Source: Pezicula radicicola
Taxonomy: Eukaryota > Ascomycota > Leotiomycetes > Helotiales > Dermateaceae
NCBI GenBank assembly: GCA_003008705.1
Contig: PDUO01000008.1
Coordinates: 372,001-436,000, forward strand
Length of the DNA: 64,000 bases
Direction: 5' to 3'
The notes below the pieces were generated by a model. That model made no database searches and was not told the origin of the DNA. It saw only the letters and a list, made by a program, of their open reading frames with translations. Position 1 is the stretch's first letter. The number at the start of each line of letters is the position of its first letter. Shown piece by piece: positions 1 through 10,697 of this stretch. The translations under genes and the position numbers were made by a program.

Positions 1-1
1 A

Positions 2-166
2 TTTCCGCCCGGTTTTCCGCAAATTGCATTTCCACAGACTACTTGGGGCGAATGGTTAGGAGACTCTGCATTGTGGTTTGTGAGCAAGACAAGGATGTAC
101 AAACTTTTCCAGGGCGATTCAGGGATTGACTGGAAACTGCCGTGTTACGATTGGGTAGACATCTGA
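2..166 (+). CDS. C-terminal end of an unrecognised protein (cut by window edge)
   Basis: An open frame runs from the left edge to a TGA at 164-166 and encodes about 54 residues rich in Trp, Phe, Gly and Pro, ending in CYDWVDI. The amino-acid composition looks like genuine folded protein, unlike the shadow frames around it. The upstream part of the gene lies outside the window, so the family cannot be named. It ends about 230 bp before the bicupin relic and reads in the same direction, but the two are in different states of preservation and need not be related. It could also be the tail of another decayed gene. Confidence 0.45.
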   Translation, partial: FPPGFPQIAFPQTTWGEWLGDSALWFVSKTRMYKLFQGDSGIDWKLPCYDWVDI

Positions 167-394
167 GGAAGGGATGGGTGTGAGAGGCTCTCGGGGTAAT
201 GGGCGAATATTCAGAACGGGTTTCTATGATACCTCTGCTATATACTATGAGACCTGCGTGGAGCGAATAGTTTAGTATATGTAGAGGTAATAGACTAATA
301 TCAGGGTAAACCTAGAGCTGAAATTTTAGACTGTCTATCTATATGAGTTAAATAGCTACTTATATATATACTAGAGTGATTGGGCACGCTGAGC

Positions 395-1462
395 CACTGT
401 CCATGACTTGGGAACTAGCGTACAGCTTGCTGGAGTAAAAATGCTTCTAGATGAAGGAGCAGTGCGCGAGCTGCACTGAAATAAGGAGGTGAATATACTT
501 TTGTAATGTGGCAACGGCCACCCATAAATTAAAACAGTATTACAGACTAAACGGGCATACCGGTAATCGGTATGTCGTGAGGGAAAAGTGAGGATAACAG
601 TTTGCACCTCGGAAGGAGAACACTGTATCGTCGATTTAGAAAAGGGAGACTTGTGGTAATTCCCAGCAGGACATCCTCAATTGCTCCGACGTATGGGCAA
701 GGGGGGTATTGAATTTCTATTCATCTTTGACGACAGGAATTTTAGCGACTCTTCTACTTTTCTCTTAATGCCTACTGGGGAGTTATAAAAACGCACACAC
801 AACTAAGCCTGTGCTTTCCAAGAACTTTCGTCTTGCCCTGGGATATTTGATGTCATACTACCAAAGGAGACGTGCATCTTCCAAGGCACCGCCCTACTTG
901 CTGATGGTAGCGGAAGTTCCAATAACCCAGGACCCTGTAGGATCCAAAGACATTCAAGCATCGATTCGAACACAAAATGCTAGCTCAGGACCCCATCAAA
1001 GTTGGTGGGGGAGGTACACATCACGGACACAAGCAATTTCCCCATTACGAAGACCATCTCTGTAGTTAATGTTATAATCAAACCTGGGGCAATGCGAGAG
1101 ATGCACTAGCACCCGAACGCAGATCAGTGGTCATTGTTCATCTGCGGTCGAGCTCGCACGACTGTGTTTACATCTGGAGAGTCAGCATGGACATTTAACT
1201 TCGTCGCAAGCGACATGGACATCGTTCCCAAGTCCATGGGCCACTATCGAAAATATCAGTGATTTGGAGGAGCTGGAAATGCTTGGGATCTTCCGTGCAC
1301 TGACGTTCGAGGATTCCCCCCTAGATCAATGGCCGAGTAAGAAGCCCTCGAAGCTCGTTGCAAGGCATTTCTTCATGAAGAATGAGAAGCAAGGAGTGGC
1401 ATGCATCGAGGACTTACGTACAGATAAGAAGATTGTTACCAGACGCTCTGGGAGTCTGGAAT
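395..1462 (+). pseudogene. Oxalate-decarboxylase-like bicupin pseudogene
   Basis: Translated pieces in shifting frames match the fungal oxalate decarboxylase (bicupin) pattern in order. First cupin: LAGVKMLLDEGAVRELH near 425-480, GKVRITV near 580-605, DLEKGDLW near 632-656, and GIEFLFIFDD near 700-735. Second cupin: [20 protein letters not shown] near 952-1012, [14 protein letters not shown] near 1027-1068, PGAMREMH then HPNADQW near 1086-1130, TFNFVASDMDIVPKSMGHY near 1192-1248, and a C-terminal stretch to 1462. The family oxidises or decarboxylates oxalate using Mn bound by His and Glu in each cupin. Several stops interrupt it, for example TAG at 1107-1109 where the family has Trp in the His-x-His motif, and TAA at 657-659. 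At least two 1-bp shifts occur (near 1013 and 1248). It cannot make a working enzyme. Family assignment is from remembered motifs. Confidence 0.8.
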
Positions 1463-3916
1463 AACTTGCGGTGCTGTGATGGGGGGTTGCCGGGCACCAC
1501 TCACTTGATATCCTCCAGCTGCACCTCTATAACTTCCGTATAATGGATGATAGAAAGCTGCTAGAGTGCCCGTTGAAGGAAAATGTTAGTTGCATTTTTA
1601 CAGATGGTGAGATTGATATTTGTTAACCGATTGAACTGTAATAGTGTATCTGATGTTACTCTCCTCTCTTCTATTTTCTCGTGAAAATGTTACTAGTTGT
1701 TATCTCCGGATTTGTGACATGGCAGTTCTAGTGTGCCCCCAGTCTCTCCTTGATACCTCCGTAGATGCTGTTTAATTAGTAACATAAGTTTAGCGACCTA
1801 TGTATATGTACAATGCATACCTTCTGTTGGGGTTGGATACTGGCTTTGCACCTCATTGCCGCTTGGTATAATTAAATTCTTGCTTTCTTGAGGTATCGGA
1901 GCCTGTCCCCGATTGGTTAAGATAGTACGATGGCGTAACATTTTCGAAGTGGCTGTAAGGACTGTCGATGCTGATGAGACCATTGACGATAGCGAGGCTC
2001 GTGCAGTTCTCGGCTGCGCCAATAAGGGGACCGTGTCGAAATTTGCTTACCTTTGGCGCTCTCACCATTCATTTGTATGAAGATGAGTTAAGCTAGTGCG
2101 TCTCCTGCCTGCGAGGAGAGCCGTTGAGGCGTTGAAAATGTAATTTTCGAGTGTTACTTGTCACTCTTTGCTGGCCTGGCAGGTTTCTAGTATCCATTCG
2201 TACGAGGTGCCTGCATATGCAATGTACAGTACGAATTTGAGGATTTCTCAACCGAGAAAGTGCGCTGTTGAGGGAGTTCAAACTGTTATGGGTAGGTAGA
2301 TGTGGTGGTGGTGAAGAGCGCATAATCAACCGGTAGTCATATTTTAGCTAGCGGCACGCTACCCCACTACCTCAAGGTACTGTACGATGCCGCTCACAGT
2401 GCTTAATTTATTTGTAGCTCCAGATACCTACCTAGGTACCTACCTACCTACCTTACGTACTGTATCTTACGTACGTACATCCCTCGTATAAGACTGTAAG
2501 AGCACACCAGCTACGATTGGAACGACGAGGGTTCGGACAATGCAATGCGGCAATCTTTAATGCTGAGCATCGCCTTCTTCTGACGACGAGCCTCCTTCAT
2601 TCCTCAAAGGACACCCACAGCAGTTGCTCTCGGTCTGCCAACGGCCGGCGCTTATTTCTAGCAGATGGTGGTCAACCTCTACCAATTCCTCTACCTCTAC
2701 CAGGAGCACCGGGAAAGACTTCTCCCGCATCACGATCGTTGGCGCGCACACAGCAGAAGCCAAGATCGGCAGAAAAAGGATAACTATGCGCCAACGGTCC
2801 TAATGGAAGGAGAGACGAAGAATGGGAAGCAGACATATCACGGTCCGTCGATAGCGAATAGTGATCGAGCTTGATCATCAAGTTCGCAGCTCTCAGGCCT
2901 CTCAATAGTAAGTGGCAATAGCACCAAGTAGCTCTATACGACATCGAGCTTTTCAGAGGTTAACAAGTCAATTAGGTATGCAGGATTCACTCTGAAAGCT
3001 CCTCGTGTACCCTCTCCCTACCATCGACCATCGACCATCGACTGCTATATACTTTGATTTAGTGTCGAGCGTTGATTTTGGCCGCGCAATGTCCTCAGGT
3101 ACAAGCGTATTTTCACCTGTGATGGCGGCCGCTCTGCTGTATCACACGGTAGCTGTGGTGTGGCTCCTCTCCTCCTTTTCTCTATGGCTATAGCATTCCG
3201 GGTACTCGGGATTTTCTACGTCGATGTGTGCCTGGCAAGTGCTGACTATATTGCAAGGTGAGAGGTGGAGCGGCTGCAAAACGGCCCATGAGATAATGGG
3301 CAGGTCCCTTCGTTGACAATCACATGCGTATGTCTGTGTCAAGGGATAGCTATCTGTTTGCACAGTTGCAATTGAGATTGGATGTTCTCGCATGGGCTCA
3401 TTTCTTCTTTCAACATGTGAGTGTACAGTATGTATAGCCGCTATTTATTAACGGCATACTTACTTTCCTCGGCAGTCTTATCACATGCAAAAGAACAGAA
3501 TATAGTTTATAAGCTCTGGCGGCTTTCTTGTTTCTCATTTTTAGTATTTTGCAGTCAGTACTGCCTTCTATTACCACCAACCTCAATAACCTGTACCTTC
3601 TGCGATGCATGTCACCACCCCAACGCCGAGTATATCATATCTAATAGATTTGCAGAAACCGGGCCGAGCCCTAAATCCACGACCCCTATCGTCTAAAAGA
3701 CCTCTGCAACACAACTAGCTTTGCGCCGAATACCATGGCCACTTCTTCCCTAGGCCTGCCATAACTACCAGAAGCGGAACACAAGATGTGTGACCGCCAG
3801 CATGGGGCTGATATCTAGTCCCACAAAGAAAGCTTCCATGTCCGAGTCGGCAAGCTTCTACACATGTTTCTCCATCCATTTGGGGTGCGTCTTTCATCCT
3901 GTTTTCACCTTTTCAA
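1463..3916. other. Intergenic stretch without a convincing gene
   Basis: I see only short frames with biased or unlikely composition. One minus-strand stretch around 1850-2068 looks slightly protein-like but has no intact start and no motif I recognise. A TACC-type simple repeat lies near 2425-2480. The segment also holds the downstream region of the GT32 gene, which reads leftwards and ends at 3917. Confidence 0.5.
2425..2480. repeat. Simple TACC/TACG repeat tract
   Basis: Imperfect runs of CCTA/TACC units followed by TACG units, including small palindromes such as CCTAGG and GTAC. It looks like a microsatellite in the intergenic region. Confidence 0.7.
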
Positions 3917-5554
3917 TCAAGGGAAAGGTGGGCCAAGCGCAAGTGGTGGAGCAGCAACCTCCTTCTCCTTCTCCGCCTTCTGCTTAGCTAGTTCCTCTGG
4001 AGGGGCAAGAAGGGCCAATTTTGCAGCGGCTGCGTCTTTCTCCGCGATTTGCTTTGCTTGTTCATCAGGCGGGGCGAGCAGAGCCAATTTTGCAGCGGCT
4101 GCATCCTTCTCCGCGATTTGTTTGGCTTGTTCATCAAGTGGGAGGGCTTCTAGGACAGCTTGAGCCTCCAGGGCAGCCTTGTTGGCGTCCCATAATGTGA
4201 TGTCGGGTGGATTGGCGGCTTTCCTAGCTGCTTCCCAGGCTGCTTCTTTGGCTTCCTTCTCTTTTTCCTCCGCCTCTTTCGCTGCCTTTTCTGCTGCCTC
4301 TTTAGCTTCTTTCTCAGCTGCTTCTGCTTTATCGGCAGCTTCCTTCTCTGCGATCTGTTTGGCTTGTTCTTCTGGGGAGAGCGCTTCAAAGGCAGCCTTG
4401 TGCTCGTCCCATAACCTGACGCATTCCACATTCCAATTGCACTTCTCCACCTCACCATACACAGGGTGGTTGTATCGAGGGTGATTGGTCGGCCAACCAG
4501 AAGCATGATAGTGATGCTTGACTAGCGCGTTCCTAGCGTTATGGTTTCCGGAGTCTGAATGGCCTTGGCCCGCTGCAAAAGCTTCGACCGTGAGAACAAG
4601 GACTCCACCAACGAGCTTAGACTCGACTATGTCGTGAAAGTAATCCCAGTCGACATTTTCGCCGTGTCGTGCAGTCATCTCTGCTAATACGGCTGTAGTG
4701 AAAGCTGAAGGGCCGGTACCGCTTATAACCTCGTCAAAGTCGAGAACAATCTCGGAAACTGGCACGTTTTGCTTTTGTGCAACATCATTGAGCCACTTGA
4801 GGATATTCTCGACGAGTCTCATCATGACTGGAAGTCTTGGTTTGCACATAAATGTCCATTGGCAGAATGACTGCGACTTCGGACCTAGTATTGGATGGTC
4901 AATGTAGTCGGGCTGGTCGATCTCGACGCCAATGACCATATCTATATCTTTTTCATTATATCGATCCGGAATAAATCTCTCAATTGGTCGCAGCGCTTCG
5001 ACATCAATGTCGGTGTATAGTCCTCCTTCTATGTACATAATAAGATAGCGTAGGAGATCGGCCTTGATAATCTTCGCGGTGAGGTTTCGGTACATGTAAA
5101 CTATGTCGGGTCGGTTCAGGCCTGCTGGTCCGAAGTGTGTTTCGACGTAGTACATGTCATTACTGTCAGTTAAGACCTCGTATCTGTGCCCGGGGTTCTT
5201 CTCAGTCCACGTCCTGGCAACATTCAGGTTCTTCTCCTCGAAGCCCAGGGGATTGACCTTCCACGTCTGCCATATTTTCCTTGGGAATTCGTGACCGGTC
5301 AAAGTCGAACGGCGAGACAAGTCGCGCTTGAAGACGTCGGCGCCTGAGTCTTGAGATCCAAAGGAATCGATGTTTGCGAGAAACAAGACGAGCAGTATGC
5401 ACGCGACATAGACTGGAAGAGCTCTTTGGATTTGTTTTGGCAGGCGACTACCAAGCTGGGAGGTCGTGGCCTGGATCCTTGCGCGATCATAGAACTTCTC
5501 CATGGCGGAATAGAAGTTCTGAAATATAGGACGAAAGGCCACTGGAAGTTGCAT
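3917..5554 (-). CDS. GT32 glycosyltransferase (Och1-like) with repeat-rich C-terminal tail
   Basis: Single-exon gene of 545 residues. Residues about 45-62 form one hydrophobic anchor, giving a type II Golgi membrane topology. The catalytic region has the GT32 features PRKIWQTWK near residue 93, the conserved KADLLRYLIMYIEGG block and the DXD metal-binding motif in TDIDVEALRP near residues 182-190. Family members transfer mannose or related sugars from nucleotide sugars to glycans. After about residue 380 the protein switches to a Lys/Glu/Ala-rich probable coiled coil and then two near-identical 23-residue repeats containing EQAKQIAEKDAAAAKLALLA. That tail is unlike Och1 and makes the protein longer than usual. 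I chose the first ATG at 5554; a second in-frame ATG at 5503 also precedes the anchor. The exact sugar specificity cannot be read from sequence. Confidence 0.88.
   Translation of the reverse strand: MQLPVAFRPIFQNFYSAMEKFYDRARIQATTSQLGSRLPKQIQRALPVYVACILLVLFLANIDSFGSQDSGADVFKRDLSRRSTLTGHEFPRKIWQTWKVNPLGFEEKNLNVARTWTEKNPGHRYEVLTDSNDMYYVETHFGPAGLNRPDIVYMYRNLTAKIIKADLLRYLIMYIEGGLYTDIDVEALRPIERFIPDRYNEKDIDMVIGVEIDQPDYIDHPILGPKSQSFCQWTFMCKPRLPVMMRLVENILKWLNDVAQKQNVPVSEIVLDFDEVISGTGPSAFTTAVLAEMTARHGENVDWDYFHDIVESKLVGGVLVLTVEAFAAGQGHSDSGNHNARNALVKHHYHASGWPTNHPRYNHPVYGEVEKCNWNVECVRLWDEHKAAFEALSPEEQAKQIAEKEAADKAEAAEKEAKEAAEKAAKEAEEKEKEAKEAAWEAARKAANPPDITLWDANKAALEAQAVLEALPLDEQAKQIAEKDAAAAKLALLAPPDEQAKQIAEKDAAAAKLALLAPPEELAKQKAEKEKEVAAPPLALGPPFP
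3991..4128 (+). repeat. Two tandem 69-bp units inside the GT32 gene
   Basis: Two consecutive 69-bp copies (3991-4059 and 4060-4128) differ at only a few bases. They encode the two 23-residue repeats in the C-terminal tail of the minus-strand GT32 protein. The unit length is a multiple of three, so copy-number change keeps the frame. A related third, more divergent copy of the EEQAKQIAEKEA motif lies upstream in the protein. Confidence 0.9.
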
Positions 5555-7412
5555 ATTATTAAGATTGTACTAGAAACTCTGGCAACGAACGACTAAGGGT
5601 ATTCAGAAAGAAAGAAAAAATCAGCAGCTGCGGGGGGGAAATGTTGGAGCCCGAGGCTTTCATAGAAAAGAATTCAGGCTGCGGGGTGTGCGATGCAGGC
5701 CGACATCATTTTTTATTCTTCAGTCGCTGGGAAATGAAATTATTTCAAGTGATATCCATGATACAAGCCCGCATCAGGAAGCCAAATTCCGTGGGCCAAC
5801 TGCAATTTCTCCTATAGCTATGGACCAATTGGAGGCGCGCAAAGAGCACAAGAGGTCAATACAAGGAAGCTGCAGACGGGCTTACATGGGTGTCGAGATT
5901 CGCCGATGGTGGCCCCGTATGATACGTGAATTAAGCAGACTGAGCTGGAATACCGTGAAATTATGGTCCAGTTCGGGTCTTGGGGCTGAAAAGAGGATGC
6001 AATGCCGAGGCCTAGGTCTTGGCCACTGCGAAAGTAAATATGGGCAAAAATGCTTAAAAGCTTGCGGCTTATCCAGTAGCTGCCCTTGTCGATGACGGGG
6101 AAGGTGCGTTGTGCGGCATCTGATTGGTGGGCCTGACTGCAAGTCGCTCGAAGCTGGGGCGGCGGGGGCTTGGGGAAGCGGATTTTTAAAAAAGACAAAT
6201 TATTTGGACTAACAATAATACCGCCCGAGCTTTTTTATTCCAGTGGCGGGGGTTCATCCGACGGTGGATCCTAGGTGAAAGGTTACAACGTCCAATACTT
6301 TCAGTTTCTGGGGTCGGTCATGCAGATCTCTATTCGGCACCACGGATGAGGAGGCGTGCAGAAGAAAGAAAGAAAGAAGTCGTGTCGTCAGGTTCTGGCG
6401 TGATGGCCCGAGGTAGGTACGGTATTGTGTCGTTTGTTCGTGTCCGTGTCCCACCTGTCGCATGTGATTGTTTGTTCAAGTTGTTGTTGTTGTTGTTGTG
6501 CGGTGGTGGTGGTGGTGGTGGCAACAGGCGGGTACAGGGCATCCCCATGCAGGTCCTTCTTGAACGGTGGGACAGGTGAAGGATTACGCGCATCTACATA
6601 TTAATACTTGGTTATTCTAAGTACAGGACACCAGGACAGAAAGGATAGGAGTAGTAGTAGTCCAGCCAGCAGCGTCCTCCCAATTTCAGCAAGCTTCCAA
6701 GCTTGGCCCCGTCGGCGTCGGCTAACGCGATGAGGAAGTCGCCGTTGCCATGGAGAGGGATTGATAGGCTCGGCAGACAGGACAGGCTTTGAGGACCAGG
6801 AACAGGAACACGAGCATCGCAACTTCCCACCTTGTCGTCACGCACCACTGCAACCACCGACCACCGGTATATCTTATCAGCAACCCCTATCTTCCCCGCA
6901 CACGAATTAATTCCTCCCCCTCAGTTTTTGCATCTTTGACCTCGGAACTACTTTTTTTTTTTGTCTCCTTTGCAAAGGGACGGTACTTTCCTGCTCGTGA
7001 CAGGCGACGCCGACTGCACTGCACCACACGGCAAGACTCGAACTCATCAGACGTCAATAACCTACCTACTTACTCGATTGTGTCTGATCGAACCCAACCT
7101 CGAGTCTCCATTTTCTCTCCACCCTCCATAGTCCAAGGACGCCACATTCATTGTCCTGCTTGTGACAGGCCTGGGTTTTTATGATAGATAGACTACTCGA
7201 GCAACGACAACACAATACCGCACCGGTCAACAACCTCTTCAATTCCCAATTGAGTGTTTGATTGAGTGTCTGACTAAACCCAACGTCCGAACTCTTCTCT
7301 TCCAGACCGTCTCATGTTGGGCATTGAGAATTAAAATCTCAACTCGTCATACCAATCACCGCCAGGTCGTCCCAGTGCCCAGGCTGTAGACGCACCATCC
7401 AGACCCTTCAAG
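5555..7412. other. Intergenic and upstream region between GT32 and acyltransferase genes
   Basis: The two flanking genes diverge from this 1.9-kb stretch, so it contains both promoters. I see GAAA repeats near 6357-6378, a GTT/GGT microsatellite near 6480-6522, and a T run near 6951-6962. The last 500 bp are C/T-rich, as in many fungal promoters and 5' leaders. No protein-like frame stands out. Confidence 0.55.
6480..6522 (+). repeat. (GTT)n followed by (GGT)n microsatellite
   Basis: About five GTT units run directly into about six GGT units, giving poly-Leu and poly-Gly in shadow frames. It is not part of a supported gene. Confidence 0.85.
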
Positions 7413-9043
7413 ATGACTGCGAAACACGAGAGCATCTTGGAAACGGGATATTGGGAGGAGATCAAGCCAGAATCTAATCTCTCCCCACCGGCTCGTGCGA
7501 CAAAATGGTGTACGGATCTTGTACGACCTTCGATGTTAACGAGGGCTGGCGGACAACGCAAACAAGCTAGGCGGACAGCGTATCTCGATGGTCTGAGAGG
7601 CTTCGCTGCCTTGCTCGTGTACTGGCAACACCACCATTTGTGGGCGCGAGAGCCAATTGCAGCGGATAAGATCTTCGAGAATGCGTTTGGTTACGACAAG
7701 CAGTACTTCTTCGTTTGCCTGCCAGGAATACGAACCTTCTTCACAGGTGGCCATTTTGCTGTGACTGTCTTTTTTGTCATTTCGGGATACGTGCTATCAA
7801 CAAAACCATTGGCATTGATTCATGACGGCGAACATTTGAAGCTGGGTGAGAATTTGGCATCTGCATTATTTAGACGATGGCTTCGCCTTTACATCCCAGT
7901 AAGGATATTCTCTTAGCCAAAAAATCTCCATTTGAGCTAGCGTTATGAGCTCTCAAGCATGTCTTCAAAAGTCAGACATAGCTCGAAGCTCATAGAAGAG
8001 ATCTTAAACTCCCGCTTCCATCCCGAAGGAATGGATGCTAATTCAATAATTTCTAGGTTATTTGCACAACATTTTTGTACATGACTTCATGGCATGCCCT
8101 TGGCATTTGGACAGACTCTGAACATCAATCTAATTACCGCGCTGAGTTGTGGAACTGGTATACAGAGTTTAAGAATTTCAGTTTCGTCTTCAGGACCGGT
8201 GGGGAACCTTGGTTCACGTACAACTACCACTCATGGTCTATTCCAGTCGAGTTCAAAGGCTCAATTGTCATCTACACTGCACTCTCGGCATTCTCAAGAT
8301 GTACGAGAAACGCTAGATTGTGGTGTCAGGTCGGGCTCATCTTCTACTTCATGTACATTGCCGATGGCTGGTACTGTGCTATGTTCGTCGCGGGTATGCT
8401 TCTTTGCGACCTCGATTTGTTGGCTGCGAATAACGATTTGCCCGATTTCTTTTCGAGGTTCGAATCATTCAAGGAACTCATCTTCTACAACCTCTTCGTC
8501 ATCAGCATATACCTCGGTGGCGTTCCTTCTCACAATCTCGAACTTGACGTGGTGAGAGCATCGCCTGGCTGGTATTATCTATCGTTTCTGAAGCCACAAG
8601 CTGTCTACGATTACAAATGGTTCTACCTCTTCTGGGCCTCAACCTTGCTCATAGCTTCTATCCCCCGAATACCGTGGCTTAAACGGTTCTTCGAGACACG
8701 CTTCAATCAATACCTCGGCCGCATATCCTTTGCTTTCTACCTTGTTCATGGGCCTGTCCTCTGGACACTTGGTGATAGACTCTATTGTGCAACTGGTTGG
8801 GCAAGGGAGTCTCATGCGCTTGGTCTACCTCATTGGATAAACCTGTTTCCGTTGTCTAAAGCCGGACCGCTTGGTCTAGAAGTGAGCTTTCTTGCTCCAC
8901 AATTAATTCTCCTCCCCGTCACCCTATGGCTGGCAGAATTAGTCACGAAGTTGTTTGACGAACCCAGTGTCAAATTTGCGCAGTGGCTGTACGGAAGAAC
9001 GTTGGCATCATCTTCAGGGCCTGTAAAATTTCCCATTACATGA
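7413..9043 (+). CDS. Acyltransferase-3 family integral membrane protein
   Basis: Two exons, 7413-7898 and 8057-9043, joined in phase 0 across a 158-bp intron (GTAAGG donor, CTAG acceptor), give about 490 residues. After a hydrophilic N-terminus comes the family signature RRTAYLDGLRGFAALLVYWQ, then a strong FAVTVFFVISGYVLS segment and about ten membrane helices up to LAELVTKLFDEP near the end. The catalytic-type His of this family is expected in the first helix region, where HHH is present (residues about 72-74). Such proteins move acyl groups from a donor to sugars, lipids or other acceptors at membranes; the substrate is unknown. The downstream neighbour is a transposon inserted 150 bp after the stop. 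Confidence 0.9.
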
Positions 9044-9196
9044 GTAGAGTTAGCATTGCATTGGGTGGAGTCTTTATTATAATAATGTATATTGATGCAT
9101 GATTTACACTGGCGCACTTCCTACTAATTTGGTCACCGCAGATCTGGGTGGTTAATAATCACACGGAGTGGAGCATTAGGGATACAGGTCTGGTTA

Positions 9197-10695
9197 CTCT
9201 CCCCCCCCCTAAATAAACCCTATTCGGTGGGCAAGACAGGGCCCCTAGCCCACTAATTAGCAGGGGCCTTTACCCAATAGAAATAGGGTAGTCTGCACTG
9301 CCCAAACCACTGAATTAGTCGAAATAAGGTCACGTGTAGCTAACTGCCGGCAGAAAAACAACCCCTATTCTTGATTCTGAAGCTATTCAGAACAACAACA
9401 ACAACAACTATGGATATACAACTTCTTCTTAACCCTATTGAAGCTCCTCAAGATCCTCCTCCTCGCCCTCAAACTCCAATTACTAAGCAATATACCCCTC
9501 CTATAACCCGATCCGATCGAATTCGAATAAAGACAGCCCTTGATTTTAATAAATCGTACGAGGAAATTACAGCTAAATATAGCTATACATACTCCCAAAT
9601 TCAGTACGCGGCACAGCACAGAGTAACCCCTCAAAAGAAACGCAGATGTGGCAGGAATATAAGGATCGAACTACCAAAAAGAAAGGAGTTAGTTAGTTGG
9701 CTTCTATCCGACCCTTCCCACCGACAAATACCATTCCAGTCTATCCCTCTATACGCACCTCAACTTGGCCTACAAGGTGTTGGATTTGAAGCTATTCGTT
9801 CAGCATTTACAAGGGAAGGATATGGAAGAAGGGTTGCTAAGAGGAAGGGCTTTTCTGACGATCCAGCTGTAATGGCATTCCGTGTTCGATTTGCCGAGGA
9901 GGGCCTTACTTGGTCACTAGAAAGGCTACAACAACAAGTGTTTTCGGACGAGGTATGGGTATATGGAGGAGCCTTTACACAATCAACTATTACAGTCCTT
10001 GTTGAGGGCGAAAAGGAAGATATACATCGAGACCGGTATGCACCAGGCTGTGTACAACACAAATACTCTAAGAGACCTACTTGGATGTTTCATGGGACTA
10101 TTTGTAATGGCAAGAAAGGTCCTGCAACATTCTAGGAGAAGGAATGGGGGTCAATGGATTCGATAAAATATTATGCTATTATTCTCTCTCAAATTCAGGC
10201 TTGGTTTGAGCAAGAAAAAGCCCAAGGAAATCGACTAGTTTGGCAACATGATGGGGCTGCTTATCATCGATCCTTTGAAATACAGATAATCTATACCGGC
10301 GGAATATTTTAACTATTAGTTGGCCACCTTATTCCCCTGATTTGAATTTAATCGAGCATATTTGGAGTTGGATGAGGAGGTATATTCAGAAGAAGTATTT
10401 TCAGGCTTACTATGACCCTTCAAAAATTGAATTAGAGGCTCTACGGGCTATTATTTGGGAGGCCTGGTTAGCTGTACCAGAGGAGTATATTCAGAAGCTT
10501 TTTCAGTCTTGGTATAAGAGATGCCAGGCTGTGATTGATGCTGAGGGGGGACCTACAAAATACTAGTAAAATATAGCCACTTGTCATTTTCATGCATTCT
10601 GAATTAGTGAGCGGTGAAATGTGTGGTGGCTACATTTAGCTTAGCTACAACAAGGCCCACTTGCCCACCGAATAGGGTTTATTTAGGGGGGAGAG
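9197..10695 (+). mobile_element. Tc1/mariner-type DNA transposon, inactive copy
   Basis: The element is bounded by TA dinucleotides at 9195-9196 and 10696-10697, the expected target duplication. Its ends are inverted repeats of about 36 bp: 9197-9235 reads CTCTCCCC, a C run, then TAAATAAACCC and TATTCGGTGGGCAAG. The right end at 10660-10695 is the exact reverse complement except that the left C run is three bases longer. The 1.5-kb length fits a one-gene Tc1-like element. The internal transposase is broken (separate entry), so this copy cannot move on its own. It sits between the acyltransferase gene and a 1.4-kb gene-free stretch. Confidence 0.93.
9410..10566 (+). pseudogene. Tc1-like DDE transposase, disrupted
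   Basis: The ATG at 9410 opens a protein with an N-terminal DNA-binding region and a DDE_3-type catalytic core. The first Asp is in VFSDEVW, the second in WQHDGAA, and the Glu in WPPYSPDLNLIEHIW. If the frame is followed across the shift, 34 residues separate the second Asp from the Glu, as in DD34E Tc1 elements. A TAG at 10133-10135 replaces what relatives have as Trp (before EKEWGS). The frame then changes at about 10300, just before the catalytic Glu, and ends at a stop at 10564-10566. The copy is otherwise well preserved, so its inactivation looks fairly recent. Confidence 0.92.
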
Positions 10696-10697
10696 TA

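Noticed and set aside
3864..4484. Plus-strand Ser/Ala-rich open frames
   Set aside because: They are antisense shadows of the Lys/Glu/Ala repeat tail of the GT32 gene.
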